This document shows, piece after piece, positions 38,286 to 53,000 of a stretch of DNA of 64,000 nt; the first letter of the stretch is position 1; every line of letters starts with the position of its first letter. The notes under the pieces are model-generated. The model saw only the letters and a program-made list of their open reading frames with translations. It was not told the DNA's origin and searched no databases. The position numbers and the translations under genes are program-made. This stretch comes from Ectocarpus siliculosus (lineage: Eukaryota; Sar; Phaeophyceae; Ectocarpales; Ectocarpaceae): assembly GCA_000310025.1 (NCBI GenBank), contig FN649728.1:4269376-4333375 (forward strand), written 5' to 3'.

Positions 38286-40971
38286 CTATACCGATCCCCA
38301 TTGAGTCTCTCCGGTGGTCAAATTGAACCAGTACTCCTCCCCGGAAGTCTCGTCGAGGTAACACACCCAATCCTCCGGCCGGTCGAACTGAGGGACGCCG
38401 CCGACCGCGCTTTTCATATTTGACAACTCGGCTGGTTTCTCCCACACAGCCTCGCCCTGAACACACCATACACACGGTCAAGGACGTATGGTTGAGTTGT
38501 ACGATGGGCGGAGAGGACACGGGGGGGAACGCGAGTTCGCCGACCAATGGATGGCCCGCGGAGACGACATACCGGCCTTGTCAGAAATGGGCGGGATGGT
38601 ACGATCATCACAACAACGCCGTGTGCCGTAGAGGTAGATTACCGGGTGAGGGCATCGATGACATACACGCTTTGAGGATCTGCGAGAGAGCGGTCGTTGG
38701 GAAGGAGAGGCATCAAGATACACAACTTTTGCGCTGAACAAAGGATGACGATGCGCTGAATCAAGAGTGGTCTCGAGCCTAACGACGCATACCGTGATGA
38801 CGTTGTAGTAGTAGGTCGATCCGCTGGCCTCGTCCAAGCACTCCGTCCACTTTGCGCGGCCGTCTTCGGGCTGAGAAAGTGTTTCTGGACCCGCGGCCCG
38901 GCCCCCTTCTCCTCCTGCCCCTCCACCTCCAGCCTCACTTGCCACGATAGCACCCCCTGCTACCTGAGACTCCGCTCCTTCGTTCGGGTTTGTCCAGCTA
39001 GCCTCCTGAGTGCCAACAAGGAGTAGGCGGCAAACCCTTGAGTCCTTCCGGCCAATGCCACAAAAGCTTGCCGCCAACGATGTACGTGTACCCCCCATGT
39101 CAACAAGATGACTTTGCTTATTGAGCATCACACACACAACCAAACCCACGCCCATCCGTCCCGCGCTCAAGACCGGCCAAAAGTATTTCTTCCCTCCTCG
39201 TGGTTAGTTCATGCGGAACATAGTTCAGTCGCTGTCGTCGCCGAGTCAGTACGTGTAACGACCCCCTGAGTTGCCATGTACGACAGACAAGCAGTCTCAC
39301 GCCCGACTACAAGTGACGTTTAAGAAAGCGCCGACGTGTGTGGGGTGCCTCCCATGCTTGTACCCGTTCGCCCGACCGCTCAGTCCTCCAACCCCACCCC
39401 CCTTGTCAAAATGTACCTGGGTTACGGTGTTGAAGAAGTAGCTCGCGCCTGCGCTCTCGTCCCAGTACTCGACCCACTCCGAACCAGCAGGGCCTCCACC
39501 GTGGGATACGACCAGCCCTCCAGTTTCGGCGCCACTAGCAACTGGATGGCGGCAAATGCAGTGGCGACGTCGTGCTTACGATTTTTGCGTCTGAATTCGC
39601 TTGCTGTATGTGCCTCTCGAGAGATGTAATTCATCGGTCTACCGCTCAGATGGTCTTGAAACCTTCAACGTAGCTCGTGTCTTTCAACGCGGCGTAGAAA
39701 GTTGTCAATAACCAAACCCACGAACTTGCCATTCAGTGCGCTCGTGCTCACCTGCTGACAACGCGCCGCCGGTGGTCGCCGCGTTGGCGACCAAAGCAAG
39801 TGCGCCTGCCGAGGAGGTTCCGTTTGCCTCGTCGAGCTGCTTTTCCCTGCTCTCCAGCTCCGCTTGCTTCCTCGATAACTCTCGTAGAGCCCCTTCTACC
39901 TGCATGGCGTCGTGCATGAGGCGCACCGTTTGTGGCAAGAATCGTTGATTTCGGTTGCTGATGTTCCGGAGGTTGATGGGCATGAAATTGGGGAGTATTT
40001 GAATCATGTCGATTGTCGTATTTCTGGCGTGTTTTCGCACCTTGCTTACTACCACCCATCAAGACGAGCGAGATTGGCAGGATGCTTGGATTGTGGGTGC
40101 CCATAACTCAAAAGATACAAAACGCTTACGTCCTCGACAGCTCGGCGTGATATCCTGGAGCTCTTCGTAGCGCTGAGGAATTTGAACCACGGAAACCTGT
40201 CAACATTCTTCGCCGAGACCAACAGTCAAGGTCAACTCCTGTCTCGTTTCCGATTTCAATCCAACTACTGTCCGTAGACACGAAAAAACTTTGCTCCCAC
40301 TGCCAACAGCATTCATCAATCTTCCAGATGTTTGTGCCCTGTAGTTGTCTCACTGTGAACACAAGCAGGATTCTTGTTCCGGTACTTTCGGGAAACAAGT
40401 TCACCATACAATAATGTTCGTCACGAACGTACTAGACTACCCTTTGAAATGAAGCTGCGCATTTTTCCAAATACGACGAAGAACTAACCTGAGCCAAGCG
40501 CGACCCGGTCGCCGACTCGATCTCTCTCTTTACCACCTCTTCCACATCCGTCGATACCATCCCTCCTCCGGACCCTGTCGACGTCTGACGGCTGGAGCTC
40601 CCTGCCGTTCCAGAAGACTTCGACCGACTACTTCCACGGGTAGTGGTGGCCTCTGTGCTGCTGCCTCTCGCGTGACCTTCCTCATCGGACTCTAGGTCGC
40701 CATCCTGATTAAACATTAAATGCGTCGGTAATGGTTCGGCACGTCCGGCGGTCCCTGGGGTCGGGGCATTGGCTGCCCCATACTTGAATGGTCCGCATCT
40801 TATGGATGCTACTATTGTAGAGCGAAACCGGTCGTATGTGCCACTACTTACAAGTGCTCTGCTGCTGCTGTGAAGCACATGGATAGGAGAAGCCCTCATC
40901 GCCGCCTCTCTTGATTTGCCCCGTCCTATTGTCCCAAAAATCTGACGAATGCAGCTTATTCCCAAAACACA

Positions 40972-41010
<39 letters not shown>

Positions 41011-44000
41011 CCATGAGTTTGGCCCCCTCCCTCACAATGGCTTCCTCTTTCGCCTTCTTTTCGGCGGTTGCAACCCTTTCCACTTCCTGTCGAACACGCT
41101 CTTGTTCCTGGGCCTGATCCTGTTCCGTGGTTTGTACGTATGAGCAGACGGGGTCTGTCGGGAAGGAGAACTCTTCTTGGCCATGGTGTGTACGGGATTG
41201 AACGGCACTAGTGTCTTGCCTGGCGGCGTCTTTGCTGATTCGCAATCACCGCGGAAATGCAGAACGCCCTCTTTCGACCTGGATCTACGCTCAAGGTGTG
41301 TGCACGTACAACGGCAAAACGAAATCTGCGTGCTGAAATCGAGCCAACTGGGTAGCTGAACATCACACGAAACTTGGCAAGCGGCGAAAAGGCACCACGC
41401 AGTGGGGCCATCAAAAGCTGAAAGCACCGACCCCGACAACATCCCGAAAACTGGCTACAGTATGGCAAAAATATTGTGTCCTCAGGAGGAAAAGCAAAAT
41501 GTTGAAGTTACCGCGATCGTAACCATTTTCTCCGCACGCTATCAGGTTGTACCGCACCTGCAAAACGCGTAGACTCTCCATCTGCAGCCGCACTTCTGCG
41601 TTTCGTTGTTCTTGTTCCTAACAAATTTCATCGTGCAATCAACGGCACACGGTAGTATCGAGTACATTTTTTCTGGACGAGGATGGCTCGTTTGAGATCA
41701 TTGTCGTCGACACCTACATGTGTGGCTGAACCCACCTCACAGAAGTTCGACTGGCTACATGTACAGACGCTGGTTTTATTCTCCCGTACCCATGAACGTG
41801 ACCATGAACGGATGTGTACACGAAACTGGAACGGTGTCTTAAGAAAATAGGGAGCGGGTAAGCCCGCAACAGCGTCAATCACGTGATACTGTGGAACTTC
41901 GTCAATGAGACAAACCGTTGGCCGCATAAACCCTTCCAGACATCTGCACGAAGCTCAGAACATTTGTGGTGATGCTGTAGTCTAGCCCACAAAAAAGTAG
42001 AAATAACTGAAATGCATCACTTGTCGTGTCGGGCACAATTTCACACAAGGTTGAGTTTGCATACCATCGGCAAGGTACAAAAACATTGGCATGAAGGGTT
42101 CGAGACGTTCCAAGGTTATTCACTTTTGGGAGGGTACCTGACTGGCCTTGATCTTATCCTCTTCAAGCTGACGCTTCAAGTTCTCGATCGCCTCAAGCTC
42201 TAAGCGCCTCTCCTCCTGTACATTTCGGAATCACGTCGACGGGGCGGGAGGACATAATACTACCGGGTTTAGTTCTTACCCAATGGTGTATTTTGAGCCG
42301 GAAGCGGCGTAGGGGTCAGGAAAATCACACGACGTCACCGCACTGTTGACGTGGAAACAATCAAAAACACCTCACCGACAAGCGGAAAGGCGTGTGCGTG
42401 CGAGAAACAGTACCAAGAAAGGGGGAGGGGAGGTTTCCCCTTTAGACCCACGCCATCAAAGCCGCGACTCGTCGGATGGTACGATTGCTGCTCAGCGCTG
42501 CTTCCATTCTCCGGCACATGTCGAACCAGTCGTCTCATCGAGCAGGGCCGAAGCTCAGCAGCAACAAGATATTAGTCAAACGAAAGCCGGCGAAATCGGA
42601 TGGTTCTCGAGGCACTTAAACCTTACCACGCACAGAAAATTCGGCGGTCTTGCGAAATTTCTGAAATGTAAGAAAAAGAGCGAACGACACCTGCTGATTG
42701 GATGGTGCAGACAGTTCCACCCCTGGGTGCAAGTGCAAAGAAAGCTGCCTTCCCACTTGAGCCGTCTCTTGTCTATAATCCCTATCAATTGTCCCCTCGA
42801 TTCGAGGGGACACGAGGGGACAATTGATAGGGATTATGGACAGCAACTGGCGGGAGCGTGGTAAACGGGGCACGAAAAGGAGGTTTTCAAGATATTTCTC
42901 TAGAGGGAAAGCGAGACCTTCTAACTCAAGCCCTAGGTTGCTTGGTGCCTCCCATCAACGGTGGTCTAGGTACTTCTTCCGCGCTTGCCCCTAGTAGCGC
43001 TTTCCACCCAAGGGTAAACAGACGCGGCGCAACTTCGCTGTTGAACCGGCGGCGTAATCGCTCCGCGATTCGACCTGTTCATTACCCTCATACTCCTCCA
43101 CTCTACAAAGCATCCATACTAGACTAGAGTCGTCCCTGTGTACCCTGGCACCCCCCCGGTCGAGTAGTGCAAAGGAGGAGACAATCATGCCAATCTTCGC
43201 GAGGTAAAGCAGGTGAAGAAGATGGGGACAAAAAGTGTCCCCAAAAGGCGATCCAGCCCTAAAGGGGTTAAATCCTTACCGTACGACACGTTTTTTCAAA
43301 TCAAGTTCTTGCAAATCCGCTAGTTTGGAAAGTTGTGAAAACCAACCCGAGACTACGCGGTGCATTGATCAATGGTGCGTCGGCTCGCTAGTATGTGCAT
43401 TCATGAAGGGAAGATAGAGCAACAGCTTGTTGAAGTCTCATGAGCACACTCACTCATGTGCACAATATTGAACAATTAACAGCCCTCACAGCTGCTCCGC
43501 CGTTACCTTCGGTACAATAGAGTACACCAGTGAGCCTCTCCAACCCAATGGCGCCGTTACTTGACTATTTCATCGTCTTTGTAACAGACCATGAGCGTCG
43601 TTGCCGATGTTGGTCTACGCCCGAGCAATACTCCGGGATATTTGACACCCAGGGTCTTTTGTTTAAGGTCTGCCATGTCCTAGATCAATCGTTGTTGCTC
43701 ACCTGTGCAATTTCCTGTTCCTCTGCCTGGCGAGCTTCCCAGGCGGCGTGAGACTCTAGCCGTTTCGCCTCCTCCTCTTCTAGCCGGGCCTGTGAGGTGG
43801 TGTCGATGATCGACGCCGACTTGGATCATACCGCATTCATGAACTGGTGCAAGGTAACACCGAACGGATTGTTCTCCACTATGGCCGATCGCACCAAGGA
43901 TTCGATGTCGACACATTGGCGCCGTGGTATCACCCGTGAATGATACCTGTTTGCTTCTTCTTGTAGCGTACCAGTGAAGAAAGAGACATTCACTTAGGGA

Positions 44001-47000
44001 AACTCTGCCACACGACTGTGCGAACGACCCCGCCAGCATCATTCTCAAGGACATGCGAGTACGGCGTGAATCGTTACGAACGGAGGGGACATTAGTACTA
44101 TGAACATCGAATCATGCTGTGAATTCGTTTCGGGCATGTCGACGTCGCCACAGATCCGTTGGATCCGTTTGCAGAAATATCGAATATAACAAAGGGTGAA
44201 AACTTTGGGGATCAAATTTTCGTAGTAGACTGCATGGACATGCTCATGGTACACGTGGGCTTTCTTGATGAGTGCGTGACCCGCGTGGCGCATTTCCACC
44301 CATGGTACGGCTTGGATATGTCGAGGTCGCTGTTCGTACATACACGAGGGTTTAGTTAAGGATGCAAATCCATGCAGATCACACAAGAGCCGTGAAACAG
44401 CTGGCAGGCACCAAACTTGATTTATCGAGAGCAACTCGCTCACAACAACTAGCTGTTGAGCGAGATTCCTACTTTCTTTCGCGTTCTCCATTCGGGCAAA
44501 CACACAACCGAAATTTGTTCACCTGAAGCTCAGCCAGAGCCACACGTTGCTTCTCCACCTTCTCCGCCGCCAGCTGCTGCAGGACGTCCTTCTGCCGCTC
44601 GTCGCGCGCCCGCTGCTCTTCCTCTATCTCCCTCTGCTTTCGTCTTTCCGCCTCTTCTTCTTCCTTCTCTACCCCCTCATCTTTCTCCTCCAGCTGGTGC
44701 CCCGGCTCCTGAGCAGGCGAATTTCCGCACTGTGCATTCAGACAAAAATGTAGCACAATAAACATATTGCCCAGTGCTGCACTTGTAGGGACTGCTGTAG
44801 TTGTGCGCACAGGGAAGCTACAGCATCACGAGATGCGGTGAAATGCTGGCGATCTTTTGTCAAACTCGTCCGGAATGTGACTTGTCTCGCCGAATCATCG
44901 CTATTGTTGAAGTTTTTTGTCGTTCAGCTATTGGGAGAAAAAAACTCCAGTCGCCACGTCCAACTTGCTAGACTTGTTCCTCCTCCAACTCTTCATCTGT
45001 TATTCTCTTCGTCCCCCGTACCTGAAGTGGGTCAGCTTCAACCCTGTCCGCCCCCGCCCCCCGGCTCTGCTGCTCTTTCGATCGCTTCTCCTTCGCTTCT
45101 TGGTCTTGCGTTTGAGCGTCGGCTTCTTCCCGGAGTTTTCTCTTCTCCTCCTCCTTCTCTGCCACCTCGCGGCGGAGGGCTTCGACCGCCTCGGCGGCAA
45201 CTCGACTTTTTTCGGCCTGGACGCGGGGGACGATTCAGAAATGGAAATTCATTTGACGATAGGCAGGGGCGTATCGGTCAATCAGGCAGGGTAGAGTAAT
45301 TCATTTCGCAGGCATCGTAGGGAAACGGCGAGCTTCAAACGAAATCTGGGAAAAACTAAAACATTCCCTACACCACAGACCACCCTGTTCTTCACAGATG
45401 ATTCACATGTTTCTGTGGGTAAAGCACGATACCTCCATTTCTCGGCAGTCAATCAACTCGCCGAGGCTGGCATTAATATATGATTGTTGTTCCCCCGTCC
45501 TTTCTCCCCCGTTCGCCCCCTCGCTTTCCATCTCCTCACCTCGGCCCGAATTTCTGCCAGACAATTTTCGTACACCTGGAGGGCGGCGTCCTGTTCGGCA
45601 CGGCGTGCGTCCTGCACAGAAGTGACGGGAGTGTTCGAGACAAGCCGGGCTTGCTTGGATCAGGACCATTGATTTCAGCAAGCGGGGGGCGTGGGCGCCC
45701 TTCAGCGGAAAGCTTTCGTCGCGACAGGTTCACGACGTCCTCACACGTGGTAGAATCCCTTGAATTCCACCCGACAACAGCACAGCGAGGAAACTGGTAT
45801 TGTCATTGTTTTCTTCGTTCGGGTTAGCCTGTGAACATCAGAATATGTTCCTTGCATGTGTGTCATGGGAGGTACCACAGACAGGGGTCGATGCCTCTTA
45901 AACTGTGAAAGAAACAAGACCAGTAGCAGGAGCCACCATCAGTACTGGCAAGCTACAACATCAACAGTGACATTGATTCCGAGCATTAGACGAGTTCAAG
46001 AGTGATTGTTCTTGCGAGTTCGAGTAGTTGTTATTCTTGAGCCCAACGTTTCGTGCAAAAATATCTCCTTCACCGAATAATCGGCATTGTTTCATGGCGG
46101 CACCTACACGCTTGCAATAATAGAACGCCAGAGGAGCCCCCAAAGAGACGACATAATCAGTCACCCCCCTTACACACCGACCCACACATTAATTTCCTAC
46201 TCGTGAGTATTCTCAGTCACGCTTGTCCTGTTCCATAAGAAATCATCGCCATGTGCAGAATCATACCACGCTAGACGAAACAGCCATCAATCCCCTAGAA
46301 GGGGGTTCCGTTCAAACGTCCGTGTCTGGCGGGTGCGTCAATTGAGAGATACATTTGGCTCGTTTTGTGGAATACGGAAGGTTCAATGAGGGGAGCAGAT
46401 CGAGTTACTCCGACGACGGGGTCACCGACAGTCTTGATTATGCGCTGTTTGTGACGGTGTATTCAGAGGAAAATTAGCAGTGAAAGAGAGAATGCCGAAA
46501 GCACTCGCGAAATTTATGGATTACCACGCATTTTCGACCATGTTTATGCCAAAGAATTCGACATTGCCACGTCTGAGCTGACTCCCGCCGCCGGAAGCAC
46601 CGGGCAGCGATAGTTGCAGATTCGAGGTCAGATCGGATGAACGCCCTGCGCGTGCAACATGAACTCACCACAGCAGTATCACAGAGCTTTTGCTGAGTTT
46701 TGCAGTCACTCACCTCTTCTTCTTCGAGCCGAACCTTGATGAGGGCGATCTCTTCCGAGTCCTTGTTGTGTGCTTCTTGCACAGCTCGCATAGCCTATGC
46801 ATGCCATAAAGGAAAACGCGTAGAGAGTAAACCACGCTTGTACGAGAGTTTTGGAACGTTCAACGTTACCCAGAAATGTTATATTTCCATAGGGTTCTTA
46901 CCAAGCGCGATCGACCAACACTCCGTGTTCCAATCGCTCCAAATTTTGATGTTGTGTCGACCTAGTCGAGCCCCAAAGAGCTCGTACTCACCAGCTGTGA

Positions 47001-50000
47001 ACTGAAGTAAGCGGGGTTCCAAGGCATGATTCTGGCACTATACGGAGGTTGAAGTGGTGGGCAGAACCAACTATACAGTTCAATAAAGAGACGGCGCCCA
47101 CCTCTTCGACGGCTTCCCTGTCTCGCTTTCGCTCCTCCTCTGCCTCCCTCGAGGTTCGCTCTCTCTCTTTCTCCTGCTTTGCCAGCTTCGCCGCCAGCTC
47201 CTTATCGATTGTATCTCTGAGCTCCCTCTGCCAGTAGTTTTGATATTTTTGTCAGCAACGGCACGTGGCGTAAACAGGTACCAAGCAGAGCGACAGCGAG
47301 GGTCGATAGCGCTGGGTATCATCTGTCCACGTGATTGTCTCTGTTGGGTGTCATAAGACTACTTCTCGCATACCTTAGCCTTCCTACACAGGTAACGGTT
47401 TATGGCATAGGTGATGAAAGGGGGCCTTCACCCTTCTATCCGAAAACCACAAGCATGCTGAACAACCGCAAAGCAGGCTCTTTGTAAGAGGTATGACAAC
47501 AAGCAAAAGGGTAGGTCGCAACGCTCAAGACAAAGACAGATCTGGCGAAGTTCACTTGGGCTGTAGACCAGTCGGAGCCACATTCATGACATAAAGTTGG
47601 AGCTGCACAACACTTCATAAATGATATCCTGTGATACTGTGCTTGAGCGAGACCACATTGGTCGATGCTGACGTTTTGTCGGTGGTGAGAAAAAAGGAAC
47701 TTATGGGGTGTGTGTCCCTTGTTTGAGCTGGGGGTGGAAGGGGCAAGTGTCGGAAGTGTTCAGTTTCACGTTTCGACGGCAGGCGAAAGTCGCGGGGTCA
47801 CGATCACCTACTTCGTGTTGCACGGGATAGTTATATCCTGCACTCCTTATAACCGAAAAAACACGGCTTGGACAAACTGGGGCAGTGCTCGCTCTAAATT
47901 TCTATGACTATTTCAAAGGTTCATGTGGCGCCGACAAGTGGTGACGCTGGTCCAATTCAGGGAGATTCCGGTCTTTCTGCCTCTGTCGGTCCTTCTGCCT
48001 GCCTGTTTTTCTCTCGCTCACGTTTAACTCTTCTTCAAGACCCTTTCTCATCTCGGCATGCAAGCGCTCCACGTCTGCCACACTCATGTCCATGCCCTCT
48101 CCGAAGTCGTGGCCTCCAATGCCGCAACCGTCGTCACCTTCTCGCCTGTGATCCATGATGGTGGTACGATCACCCCTGCCAGCAACACTTCGACGGTCAC
48201 GGCTGCTTCGAGGTGAAGGGCAGGGCCGGAGGCGAGCAAGAAAAACAACTTGCTTTCGGTACGGTGATTGCCGGGACAAACGGTGGCGACAAAGTTTCCC
48301 ACGTCTCTTGTTCGAAACAAGTCAACCCGAGGGTCAACCGCGAGACGCGAGACAACCACAATTCAGACGCCCGAGGGCAGCCTTCCAAGTTGTAGTCGAG
48401 CTGGATAAAAAAACGTTGTTTGTCACTGGAGAAACCTTCAAGTTGTCGCGTACCTTGGGGTGACCCCTGCTGTCCTCGAAGAACTTGGCGGCGACGCAAC
48501 CGAACGATGAGCCGTGTTGGGTGCCGATCTTGTACTCGGTGATTTTTTCGGGCTGTTGAAAAAGACAACGGCACGTGTTCTCATTGCATGCTGGACATAA
48601 ATTGAACGGCAGATTGGAGCCAGGGGGACGCGATATACCTGAAAAAATCGGCTTGTAGTTCAATGGACTTCGCTACCCAAATCCGTCAGTATCTGCTTCG
48701 ATACGTGGAGTCGTACCCAGTGCAGCAACTACCAGAGCGAGGAAGAGGTTGCGCTCCGTCCCGCACCTCTATCGTGAGGTAGCACCGGGTCAGACGCACA
48801 CATTCTGACCCAGTGGAAGACTGCTCTATGGGGCGGCGTCTCGCTTCAAGACGGTCGCCCCACCTCACAGGGCATTCATCAACAAGGCTCGCGGAAACGA
48901 TGCTGACCTATATCGTGCCCCAAAAATAAAGTTGCGGTGTCTGCAGGTTATCAACCAGCTCTTACCTATAAACATCTTCGCACATTTCGAACAGGATGAA
49001 CTTCATCAGGGCGTCCACAATCGTCCACCAGGTGATAGGTTTCGTGGAATACAAAGGGTCGTCCGAGGCAAGACTTCTTGGTTTACCTCCATCGTGTGTT
49101 CTCTCTTTAACTGTGGTTTGTAACATTGTTCAAAACACGCCGTACCTTGCCGACGACGGTGACCGTGATCGCCCACCCGTGCCTGCTGCCGATGCCCTCG
49201 TGCTGCCGGGTTTTGTTCTCGAAGCTCCCGCCCCACCGCTGGGGCTTCCGTTGCTTGCGATGTTGGTTATTTTACGACTCGTGGCGTTTTTCCCATGAAA
49301 TGCGGTCCCCGCGGTGGCGCTCAGAGCAGCGGCGGCAGAGGCTGCCGCGGATGTCGATATCGGCGACCCGACAGAGGACGGGGTTCGGATAGCCGCTAGC
49401 TCGACGGGAGGGGGTATCGAGAACGATCCACCCGATCCTGTTGGCGACATCGCGTTAGGCAACATCGATCCCATTGCTATCGGCAGCAGAGCTTGGGCGG
49501 TTTGCTCCAAGGTGGACGCGACTTCTCCTGTTCAACAAGGAGTTCTAACCGCGGTTAGTCCAAAGCATGATTGGCTACTCCGGAAGCTGGATACGTCATT
49601 TAATGGAGGCAACCTCCTTGCAAACTGTACGCTTAGGTTATGCCACAACTCTTGCCAACAACCCATGATCACCTGCTCCTACGACGGTGGGCAATTGGCC
49701 AATGTTGGTAGCCGCAACTGCAGCAGAAGCGGTTCCGGGGCGAGACAAGGCGCGAAGGTCGTCGGCAGCCGCTTTCCCGCTGCTGCGGATGGATCCCACG
49801 CGAGCGGCGTGCCTCTGGCGATGCTCCTCGCGCCGCGCTCTGGCTGCCCTAGCTCGTGCTTGGGTCTGAATCCTCACGGCCGCGTCTGCCTCCAACTGCA
49901 TATTGACAGTAACCGAAACGTCCAGAAAGATAATGAGGTTTGTTGTTGGAATTGTCGTTGTACCGTTGACAACGCGCGGGTTGCACAGCGGAGTATGATT

Positions 50001-53000
50001 TGATCATTTTGCCCACAGAATCGCGTTCAAGGTGTTGAGCAGTCGCTGTGGGATCGGAACTATGAAAAGACAATTCTTCGCACTAGGTTTTGCTGAGTGT
50101 GCATGGCCTATGAGCTGTTCTTGAAACATTGTTCGATCGTCTGTTCTGGTGTGCGTCGCGGGGTGATGATCCATTGGGAGGGCGGGCGAGTACTGGCTCA
50201 AGCCCTTGCAATGTATTTGACATGCTGGAAAATCGATTACATTTCTTTACGATGGCAGGTTCCATACACCCGCGGAAACTAACGTGAGACTTTGAGGCGG
50301 AATTACTATTGCACCGCGAGAAGAGAGCTTTGTCGATGGTTCGAGAAATCGACGGTTCTCATCCGAACAATACGCCCAAACTTCCGCTGCACCTTCTCTC
50401 GCGCTCGCGCGTCGGCCTCGTCCTTTCTGGTCTTGTAGTCGTCCCGAAGCCGATCCGCCCCCCACCTCGCCTTGCCCCCCCTGAACGCTGCCTGAATCAG
50501 AGTCGCAGCTTCGGGCTGACCCTTTTGTTTCCCCAATGATTCCGTCACATCGCGACTTGCTGCCCCAGTCCCCGATGAGAAGAGCGATGACGACCGCAGT
50601 GGAGCTTGCGGTGACGACTTGGGAGTGGGGAGTTTCTCGGATGCTCGTTGGTTTGCTGTAGTATCTTGCCCTCCGTCTACTTGTTGCCCCCAAACGCTCG
50701 CCCGGTGGAATTGCTCTTCGATTCGTTTCTGCCTGCGCTCCTGGGCCACAGTCCTCGCGGCCCTCCCTCGGCCAATTGCCTGCGAGTGTAGGTTCGGAAA
50801 AGGAGATCCTGCTGTGAAACCCTTGGAAAGAACAACCTTGAGGACGTCAAGGATCGCTACAGATGTTTCACAGGCTCGACGCTCTTCGGAAACCAAGCTT
50901 TCTTTCTTCTCTTGTCAACATTTCATGAAGATTGAGCATTGTCCCGGCGGGCGGATGCAATTCATCTACTGTAGGCGCTCCTCGATTGCTCTCGCAACGA
51001 GATTCGACGCCAGCATGACGTTATCGTGACACCCTGCCGTCGTCGGTTGTTCGGACAATGGAGCCATGCATGAGCCAATAATCGCCCGCTCCTTCTACTC
51101 TTTTGCTGTCAGACGTATTTGGTGCATGGTTCGAGTGGCGATGATCACCTGAATCCTGCACGCAGCTTGCGCCCGGGCTGCTTTTTCGCCAGGGGACAGG
51201 GCCGCAACAGCAGGGGGTTGCTGCAGATCAGCGGTTACCGACGGTGAACTCTCTGCCTCGTGTTGTTGCGCTGCTGTTGCGTCCTGAGCTTTACTCTCGT
51301 CTTCCTGCGGCAGAGACGAGGTCTGGACCTGTTCTGGCAACGACGTCGACGCCGAAATAGGCGCCCCCACGCCATCGTTCTCGGCACCAGCTCCAGGGCC
51401 AGCAACCCCTGAAGAAGCGAAGCCATCTTGGTCCTCGTCGCCCTGATTCGACCGGCTTTGCGGTGAGGCCAAGGGGGGTGGAGGAATGACAAAGTCGTGG
51501 GAGATGCCGACGCAAGCGGCACGCTCCCGCGCTGCGCGGCCTCTCGCGATTCGCTGGATATGTACCGCTGCTGCGGCTCGCTGCCGCTCCTAACAAGGAA
51601 GCGGGTATCGAGTTTGAAATAGCACATGGTCAGAAAAGGACAAAGAGACACGGCGGATGTACTGGGTTAGGGTTAGGCACTTGGAAGTGGTTCGCTCGAT
51701 ACCGTCGTTTTCATACATTTCGCTGGAATGGTTTGAATAGATTTGGGTAGCCGGCTCTCGAAAACCTCGGCGGTGAAAGGTCAGGTTTCAAAAATGGGTG
51801 ACATATGTGTGGTACCGTGGTTAAACATGCACACACGACACTACGAAGCATATCTGATCAGTTACGTGATTCGGAAGGCGCTGGTCCGGGTCGTGGGGCA
51901 TTGAGACCCTGAAATGCCCTCACGCGGGCAAGAATCGATTATCAACCTCGAGACAACCAGGAACGTATTTGTCCTCAAGAAATGTGCAACTGTAGGTGGC
52001 GATAGCAAATAAAGATAGAGGTGCCCCTTCCCTTCCGAGCATTCGCCGTACTAAACTTTTTACACAGGTACTTGATAGGTGTTGCTTCGAGTACTGAAGG
52101 GGAGCCAGGCGGTTTTGGACGACGCCGACTAAGCTTCTCACCTTTCTCTTTTCGACTTCAGCCCCCGTCGCCGTTCGCGCTGCCTGCCCCCTCACTACTC
52201 TCTGGATGGAGATGGCGGCTATCTCGGCCGACTTACGGCGCTGTAGCGCTTGGATTGTCCTCCTCGTCTCTGCTGCGGCTATCGCAGCCTTCCGGCGCTG
52301 CGCGGTCTGGATGTGAATCGCCGCCTTATTCTGTGCAGCCTGAGGGTGTGTGAGTGTGCCGCACGCGCGGGTTGCATAATGTGGAACCGGCAGTCGTTGT
52401 GGGCATTGCGTATGCTGGTTTCGGGCATTCACGCATTTGTTAGTGAACGAAACTGGTTGTCTATGCATGTGCTTTGTTTAGGCCGTGTACGGGCTGAATG
52501 TGTCTTGATACCGGTGGTGCTTTCCGTGGGTAATAGGGCGAGAGAGGAAAGGGCGGGGGTGCGTCCATCCTCGTCTGCATTCGTAGCTGGCGCCACTTAG
52601 AGGCCGCCTTAATCCCGCAGCACACGCTGGGGAGACGTTTTCAAGTCAACGGAGATCGAAGGGCCCTGGTTAGCGTGCATTTTGAGAGAAGTCATTCTTT
52701 CTACGAAGATATCGTCTATTCCGTTCGCGTGCCAAAGCGCGAAAATAATTTGGGTAGAGCAAAATCTATCCATGTTGCTCCTCTGAGCGCAGCTCATACG
52801 CACCCACGTAAGCTCCATGTCCCTCTTCGCTTCTCCAGCCTTTCGCCTGCCCAACATGCCCCTCCAGGTGGTCTGAATGACAATGGACCCGTGTTGATGT
52901 AGAAGCTTTTCCCGCACAACCAACACCTTCCGACGGCCGATGAAGCCCCTCGCGCATTTTTGGATCTGTTGGGACACGAACCATTCGTGGTTTTGTGTGG

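Noticed and set aside
48655-48777. Plus-strand ATG frame MDFATQIRQYLL...
   Set aside because: Only 40 codons, in an intron of the minus-strand gene, with no donor or homology.
51666-51676. GTTAGGGTTAGG, telomere-like
   Set aside because: Only two units; not a telomeric tract.
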